DNA from: an uncultured Bacilli bacterium
GTDB lineage: Bacteria; Bacillota_I; Bacilli_A; RF39; UBA660
DNA length: 38,281 bases
Assembly (NCBI GenBank): GCA_947632065.1
Contig: CANRNO010000001.1
Span: 69,803-108,083 of the forward strand
Direction of reading: 5' to 3'
Below, piece by piece: positions 34,057 through 38,281 of the stretch; the first letter of the stretch is position 1; each line of letters starts with the position of its first letter. A model generated the notes under the pieces. That model had not been told where the DNA came from, searched no databases, and saw only the letters and a list, made by a program, of their open reading frames with translations. The position numbers and the translations under genes were made by a program.

Positions 34057-34069
34057 TTTTTTATTTCTA

Positions 34070-34078
34070 TGTTATAAT
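34070..34078 (+). promoter_or_regulatory. Extended -10 promoter of the oapA-like gene
   Basis: TGTTATAAT lies about 30 bases before the start codon and downstream of the large-RNA terminator, so the protein can be made separately from the RNA. Confidence 0.6.
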
Positions 34079-34107
34079 TTTTATTATAGAAAAAGAGGTA
34101 ATTAATT

Positions 34108-34707
34108 ATGATAAGAAAAAAATATTCTAATAAAGAAATATTAGAAACATTAAGACGTGATGATAGAAAAAAGAAAAAAAGATTAATTGATAAAAAATGG
34201 ATATTTATAGTTTTTATAATGACATTTTCCATATCTTTCTTTATGTCTTTTATATCAGAGACAACTATACCAAATGCAACATTAATACTTGGTATAATAA
34301 TTACACTTTTATTTATTTTACTAGGAGTATTATTTGATATTATAGGAGTTTCTGTTACAACAGCAGATGAAAAAGTATTCCATTCAATGAATGCTAAACA
34401 AGTAAAAGGAGCATCTGTTGCTGTTAAATTTAAAAAGAATGCTGATAAAGTATCTAGTGTTTGTTGTGATGTAATAGGAGATATTTGTGGAGTAGTATCA
34501 GGATCTGCCGGAATTACAATTGCAGTACTTACTACAAAGGCATTATCCATAAATGCATTAATAGTTACGATGACAGTAACAGCAATCATATCAGTTTTAA
34601 CTATTTGTGGTAAAGCAATAGGTAAAAGTTTTGCCATTAACAAAAGTAATGTTATTTTATATGAATTTTCTAAATTTATATCAATATTTTATAATCCAAA
34701 AAAATAA
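34108..34707 (+). CDS. oapA: OLE-associated protein A-like four-helix membrane protein
   Basis: A 199-residue protein with a very basic N-terminus (residues 1-29, many Lys and Arg) and four predicted membrane helices (about 30-50, 55-82, 117-141 and 146-166). The central block GVLFDIIGVSVTTADEKVFHSMNAKQVKGA and the following VCCDVIGDICGVVSGSAG match my recollection of the small CorB/DUF21-like proteins of Clostridia and Bacilli, the group that contains OapA, the membrane partner of OLE RNA. The basic tail would suit RNA binding. The position directly after the ~600 nt RNA is the strongest support. AGAGGTA precedes the ATG. In annotation pipelines such proteins are sometimes labelled Mg2+/Co2+ transporter. 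Here the CBS and CorC domains of true CorB proteins are absent. Confidence 0.75.
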   Translation: MIRKKYSNKEILETLRRDDRKKKKRLIDKKWIFIVFIMTFSISFFMSFISETTIPNATLILGIIITLLFILLGVLFDIIGVSVTTADEKVFHSMNAKQVKGASVAVKFKKNADKVSSVCCDVIGDICGVVSGSAGITIAVLTTKALSINALIVTMTVTAIISVLTICGKAIGKSFAINKSNVILYEFSKFISIFYNPKK

Positions 34708-34772
34708 AAGTATAAACAACTTTCTATTTTTTTTAAATTATGTTATTATTAAGTCATTAAGGAGGAGTATTT

Positions 34773-35126
34773 ATGGTAGAGAAAAGAAATATTGGAGTTT
34801 ATTTGATTCTTTCAATAATTACTTGTGGTATTTTTGCAATCTATTGGTTTATTGTAATTACTGACGATGTAAAGAAATTAAGTGAAGATGATGATATGAC
34901 ATCAGGAGGTGTTGCATTTTTATTAACACTAATTACTTGCGGAATTTATAGTATTTATTGGGCTTATAAGATGGGTAAAAATATAGCTATTGCAGAAGAG
35001 AAAAAAGGTGCTACTGTAACTGATAACTCTATATTATATTTAATACTTGCAATCTTTGGTTTTGGAGTTATTGATTATTGTTTGATTCAAAACGACTTAA
35101 ATACTTTAGCAGAAAAGAGTGCTTAA
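34773..35126 (+). CDS. DUF4234-type small membrane protein
   Basis: A 117-residue protein with three hydrophobic segments. It has two similar halves: IGVYLILSIITCGIFAIYWF and VAFLLTLITCGIYSIYWAYKMG both carry the pattern L-x-x-I-T-C-G-I-(F/Y)-x-I-Y-W, suggesting an internal duplication, with a third helix near the end (SILYLILAIFGFGVIDYCLIQ). This is typical of DUF4234 proteins, whose function is unknown. AAGGAGG precedes the ATG. A terminator follows directly. Confidence 0.82.
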   Translation: MVEKRNIGVYLILSIITCGIFAIYWFIVITDDVKKLSEDDDMTSGGVAFLLTLITCGIYSIYWAYKMGKNIAIAEEKKGATVTDNSILYLILAIFGFGVIDYCLIQNDLNTLAEKSA

Positions 35127-35145
35127 AAGAACTTAGTTCTTTTTT
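35125..35145 (+). terminator. Terminator
   Basis: An eight-pair stem (35125-35132 with 35136-35143), loop TTA, T run to 35145. It overlaps the stop of the DUF4234 gene and ends five bases before the next ATG. Confidence 0.75.
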
Positions 35146-35150
35146 GTTCT

Positions 35151-35549
35151 ATGAAAAAATATAAAAAAATAATTATTTCTATCATACTTATAATACTACT
35201 TTTTATATATGTATTAGTAGGAGAAAAATTAAACTTTTATATACCTTGTCCAATCAAATCTTTAACAGGCCTTTATTGTCCTGGATGTGGTATTACTAGA
35301 ATGATTTTATCTATATTAAAAGGAGACTTATATCAAGCTTTTAGATATAATCCTCTTGTATTTGTATTAACGCCATTTATTATATTTTATTTTTTAGAAA
35401 TAAATATTAGTAAAATATGTAATAAAACTTCTATTTGTAGAAAAATTCCTGATTATGTTTTTTATGTAATAATAGTTGTTTTAGTAATTTATGGCATACT
35501 TAGAAATATAGATATATTTTCTTATTTAAGACCTACTATAGTAAGGTGA
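35151..35549 (+). CDS. DUF2752-type membrane protein
   Basis: A 132-residue protein with three hydrophobic helices (about 6-24, 60-84 and 103-121). The family core is present: CPIKSLTGLYCPGCGITRMILSILKGDLYQAFRYNPL, with the conserved CPGCGxTR and the NPL after the second helix. Function unknown. DUF2752 genes are often found beside DUF4234 genes, as here. The start is odd: the ATG comes just after a terminator T run with no Shine-Dalgarno-like sequence, so translation may depend on read-through or begin elsewhere. No better in-frame start is visible. Confidence 0.78.
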   Translation: MKKYKKIIISIILIILLFIYVLVGEKLNFYIPCPIKSLTGLYCPGCGITRMILSILKGDLYQAFRYNPLVFVLTPFIIFYFLEINISKICNKTSICRKIPDYVFYVIIVVLVIYGILRNIDIFSYLRPTIVR

Positions 35550-35553
35550 TAAT

Positions 35554-36150
35554 ATGAATTATGATTTATTAATGCAAAAGCAAATAGAAAATATAAAAGG
35601 CATACCAACTCTTTTACTTCACGCTTGTTGTGCTCCTTGTTCATCTAGTGTATTAGAAAGACTATCAGATATTTTTAAAATTACAATATTATTTTATAAT
35701 CCTAATATTACAGATGAAAAGGAATATAATAAAAGACTTGCTGAAATAAAGAAATTTATTAAAGAGTTTAAAACTAAAAATGAAGTATCTTTAATAGAAG
35801 GAAGATATTTACCTTCAGAATATTTTAGTATTTCTAAAGGACTCGAAGAAGAAAAAGAAAGAAGTAAAAGATGTTATTTGTGCTACAAACTAAGATTAGA
35901 AGAGGCAGCTAAAGTTGCCAAAGAAAAAAACTTTGATTTCTTTACTACAACACTTTCTCTAAGTCCTCATAAAAATGCTAAATGGATAAATGAGATAGGA
36001 CAAGACTTAGAAAAAGAATATCAAACAACATTTTTATATTCTGATTTTAAGAAAAAAGAAGGTTATAAAAGAAGTATAGAACTATCTAAAAAATATAATT
36101 TATATAGACAAGATTATTGTGGATGTATATATTCAAAAAGAGATAAATAA
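35554..36150 (+). CDS. queH: Epoxyqueuosine reductase QueH
   Basis: Reduces epoxyqueuosine to queuosine in tRNA, the last step of the pathway. QueH is the non-orthologous alternative to QueG. The 198-residue protein has the QueH cysteine set: HACCAPCSS near residue 25, RCYLCYKLRLE in the middle and DYCGCIYS at the end, which bind an iron-sulfur cluster and a second metal. TTTTTLSLSPHKN is another family segment. It starts four bases after the DUF2752 stop with an AAGGTGATA site, so the two genes are likely co-transcribed. No other queuosine gene is in the window. Confidence 0.93.
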   Translation: MNYDLLMQKQIENIKGIPTLLLHACCAPCSSSVLERLSDIFKITILFYNPNITDEKEYNKRLAEIKKFIKEFKTKNEVSLIEGRYLPSEYFSISKGLEEEKERSKRCYLCYKLRLEEAAKVAKEKNFDFFTTTLSLSPHKNAKWINEIGQDLEKEYQTTFLYSDFKKKEGYKRSIELSKKYNLYRQDYCGCIYSKRDK

Positions 36151-36221
36151 AATGCAACAAAATTTCATAATTTACAATTCTTAAATTTTATTATATAATC
36201 AAAATGAGAGGATGAAAAAAT

Positions 36222-36845
36222 ATGAAAAAGTTATTTGCATTTTTTTTATTACTTCTAGGAGTTGGCATGGTAGCATGTGGTATTTATTATAAGGACGTTT
36301 TAAATTATTTAGGTCTTAATACAACAACACAAGAAAGAGAATTTCCTGAGTCTATATTGTGTGCAAGAAAAAAGAAAAACTTAGAAGCAGAACTTACTGT
36401 TAACGAGAAAAGTCAAATGTTTTTTACAGAAAAAGGACTTCTTACTAAAATAGAAGATAAAGCAGAAATCGCACCAATTGATAAAAGTGAAGAAAGTATG
36501 CAAAAATTAAATAGATATTATACTAGTATGGAAAAAGTCATAGATAGTTTTAAAGAATATAATGGATTAGAAGAAAAACATAACAGAGAAAAAGAACTTA
36601 TAAGCTATACTATGAGAATAAATTTAAAAGATTTTAAAAAGAAAACAACAAAAGAAGAAAAAACATCTACAGAAGAAGCACCACAAGAGACACTTGATGC
36701 AATAACAACAGATGAAAATGGAAATGCCACAGTAGATTTTATTAGTTTAACTAAAGATATAGAGTTAAAATTCAATTACAAAGAAACATATAAAAAAGTA
36801 AAAGCAGAAAGAGAAAAAGAGGGCTTTGATTGTACAATAAACTAA
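36222..36845 (+). CDS. Hypothetical membrane-anchored protein
   Basis: Family not recognised. The 207-residue protein has an N-terminal hydrophobic segment (about 4-22) ending GMVACG. This could be a weak lipobox with the Cys at residue 19, or a simple signal anchor. The rest is highly charged, with a helical Lys/Glu-rich middle (about 90-155), a Thr/Glu-rich linker (about 140-160) and a predicted strand segment NGNATVDFISLTKDIELKFNYK. Another Cys is near the C-terminus. AGAGGATG precedes the ATG, and TATAAT occurs about 30 bases upstream. Confidence 0.65.
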   Translation: MKKLFAFFLLLLGVGMVACGIYYKDVLNYLGLNTTTQEREFPESILCARKKKNLEAELTVNEKSQMFFTEKGLLTKIEDKAEIAPIDKSEESMQKLNRYYTSMEKVIDSFKEYNGLEEKHNREKELISYTMRINLKDFKKKTTKEEKTSTEEAPQETLDAITTDENGNATVDFISLTKDIELKFNYKETYKKVKAEREKEGFDCTIN

Positions 36846-36880
36846 CAAATTAATATAATATAACAGAAAGAAGGCTTAAT

Positions 36881-38188
36881 ATGAAATATTATTGTTTAGG
36901 AATAAAAGGGACTGGTATGAGTACTTTAGCCCAAATTCTATTTGATTTAGGTAATAAAGTTTGTGGTTATGATGATGCTACTAAACATAAATTTACTGAA
37001 GAAGGATTAGAAAAAAGAAATATAAAAATATATTATGACGATTCTTATGAAATAGATAGTGATACTATAGTTACTTATTCAGTAGCACTAACAGAAGATC
37101 ATCCTGAATTACAAAGAGCAAGAAAACAAAATGCAACTATAAAAGCATATAGTGAAGTGGTTGCTGAAATAATTGATATGTTTAATACAATATCAGTTGC
37201 TGGAACCCACGGAAAGACAACTACATCATCTCTTATAAAACATATATTATCAAATACTGTAGGATGTAATTATTTTATAGGAGCAGGGGATGGATATGCA
37301 ACAAGAGCCAACGATTACTTTGTAATTGAAAGTGATGAATTCAATAGACATTTCCTAGCTTATAGACCAGAATACTCTGTTATAACTAATATAGAAAAAG
37401 AACATTTAGATGTATATAAAGATATAGATGATATAAGAGGAGCTTTCGAAGAGTTTGCTAACAACACTAAAAACAAAATAATTGCTTGTGGTGATGTAGA
37501 AGAAGTTCGTAAAATAAATTATAAAACACCAGTTATTTTCTATGGATTTAATGAAGATAATGATGTAGTAATAAAAAATGTAAAACTAGAAGAGAATGGA
37601 GAATCATTTGATGTTTATATGAATGGTAAACTCCTTGATCGTTTTGAAGTACCACTATTTGGAGATCATATGGTATTAAATACAACTGCTGCTATTATTG
37701 CTACATATCTTCAAAAAATAGAAATAAAAGAAATTAAAAGATTACTTTTATCATTTGAAAATGCTAAACGTCGTTTTGCAGAAACTTTTATAAATAATTG
37801 TGTAATTATAGATGATTATGCTCATCATCCAACAGAAATAAAAGTTACACTAGAAGCTATAAAACAAAAATATAAAGATAAAAGATTAGTAGTTATTTTT
37901 AGACCAAATACTTATTCAAGAACAAAAGATTTTACAAAAGAGTTCGCTGATAGTCTTAAAATCGCAGACAAAACATACTTAACAGAAATAGTATGTAATA
38001 GAGAGTCTCCTTCTGATTATCCAGGTGTATCATCATCAATGATTACCTCACTCATAAAGGATGCTGAAATCATAAGTGCCAATGAAATGTATAAATTAAA
38101 AGATGAAAAAGACTCTGTTGTTTGCTTCATGGGATGTACATATGTAAAAGATTTAATAGATGCCTTTAAAAAAGTAATATCAGAATAA
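36881..38188 (+). CDS. murC: UDP-N-acetylmuramate-L-alanine ligase
   Basis: Adds L-Ala to UDP-MurNAc, the first step of stem-peptide synthesis. The 435-residue length is usual. It begins with the nucleotide-fold loop YYCLGIKGTGMSTLAQIL, then has the ATP loop VAGTHGKTTTSSL (about 106-118), the metal region VIESDEFNRHFL, ITNIEKEHLDVY, RRFAE and DDYAHHPTEI near the C-terminus. Together with murE and mraY it shows wall-precursor genes scattered through the window instead of clustered. AGAAGG precedes the ATG. Confidence 0.96.
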   Translation: MKYYCLGIKGTGMSTLAQILFDLGNKVCGYDDATKHKFTEEGLEKRNIKIYYDDSYEIDSDTIVTYSVALTEDHPELQRARKQNATIKAYSEVVAEIIDMFNTISVAGTHGKTTTSSLIKHILSNTVGCNYFIGAGDGYATRANDYFVIESDEFNRHFLAYRPEYSVITNIEKEHLDVYKDIDDIRGAFEEFANNTKNKIIACGDVEEVRKINYKTPVIFYGFNEDNDVVIKNVKLEENGESFDVYMNGKLLDRFEVPLFGDHMVLNTTAAIIATYLQKIEIKEIKRLLLSFENAKRRFAETFINNCVIIDDYAHHPTEIKVTLEAIKQKYKDKRLVVIFRPNTYSRTKDFTKEFADSLKIADKTYLTEIVCNRESPSDYPGVSSSMITSLIKDAEIISANEMYKLKDEKDSVVCFMGCTYVKDLIDAFKKVISE

Positions 38189-38251
38189 TTAAGTGTCTAT
38201 CGACAGTTAGTTAAATAGTAAAATGCAACTTTAATATAATTGTTGGATTTA

Positions 38252-38278
38252 CAAGAGAAAATGCAATATTTTCTCTTG
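38252..38278. other. Strong inverted repeat at window end
   Basis: A perfect 11-pair inverted repeat (38252-38262 with 38268-38278, loop GCAAT). The T run that would show a terminator is cut off by the window edge, so it may be a terminator for murC or a leader hairpin of the next gene. A TATAAT lies a few bases upstream (38235-38240). Confidence 0.6.
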
Positions 38279-38281
38279 CTT

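Noticed and set aside
1-38281. Mollicutes genetic code (TGA as Trp), considered because of the very AT-rich sequence
   Set aside because: Genes end in TGA where expected (end of the first gene, leader peptide) and Trp is consistently TGG.
1-38281. CRISPR array, transposon, prophage or defence island
   Set aside because: No spaced repeats, transposase, integrase or recognisable defence genes were seen. Apart from the toxin-antitoxin candidate the content is housekeeping.

Overview
This window is a strongly AT-rich chromosomal segment of a Gram-positive bacterium, best read as a low-GC Bacillota of the Bacilli/Erysipelotrichia-like (or RF39-like) type. The supporting genes are a dnaG-rpoD-trmK operon, yqeG-yqeH, a complete sigma-K-type sporulation sigma factor, a SpoVD-like PBP, a class B sortase and several wall enzymes. 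TGA is used as a stop (for example at the end of the first gene) and Trp is encoded by TGG, so this is the standard bacterial code and not the Mollicutes code. No rRNA, tRNA, CRISPR array, transposase or phage gene was seen.

Layout. 1-6.1 kb: the 3' part of a CYTH-RdgB fusion, an unknown gene, a SpoVD-like PBP, a GNAT protein, a sortase (minus) and mraY. 6.2-14.7 kb: a 1,296-residue surface protein (NPCBM, transglutaminase-like, F5/8C, membrane anchor) converging on a minus-strand cluster of kinase-like gene, ftsW/spoVE, DHHW acetyl-transfer protein and MBOAT acyltransferase. 14.8-18.5 kb: a degenerate-looking secreted protein, then uraA-upp behind a 25-codon U-rich leader peptide and an overlapping terminator, then an arginase-fold protein lacking most metal ligands. 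18.6-24 kb: murE, two small membrane proteins sharing a motif, a Nudix hydrolase, sigK and a peptidoglycan-deacetylase-like protein. 24-29 kb: yqeG-yqeH-dnaG-rpoD-trmK. 29.0-29.5 kb: an apparent type I toxin-antitoxin locus with convergent RNAs and direct repeats. 29.5-33.3 kb: an ABC transporter pair, a sirtuin and a glucosaminidase-like protein. 33.4-34.7 kb: a large structured RNA of about 600 nt with a perfect consensus promoter, followed by an OapA-like four-helix membrane protein. This is the arrangement of the OLE RNA ribonucleoprotein. 34.8-38.2 kb: DUF4234, DUF2752, queH, an unknown membrane-anchored protein and murC.

How the genes fit together. Most of the window serves the cell envelope: precursor synthesis (mraY, murE, murC), polymerisation (SEDS protein, PBP), modification (deacetylase, MBOAT/DHHW), hydrolysis and surface display (sortase, NPCBM protein). 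The rest is information processing and housekeeping. The most unusual content is in the RNA: the OLE-like RNA, the convergent toxin/antitoxin RNAs, and a pyrBI-style UTP-sensing attenuator candidate in front of the uracil uptake and salvage genes. Many promoters share an extended -10 element, TGnTATAAT.
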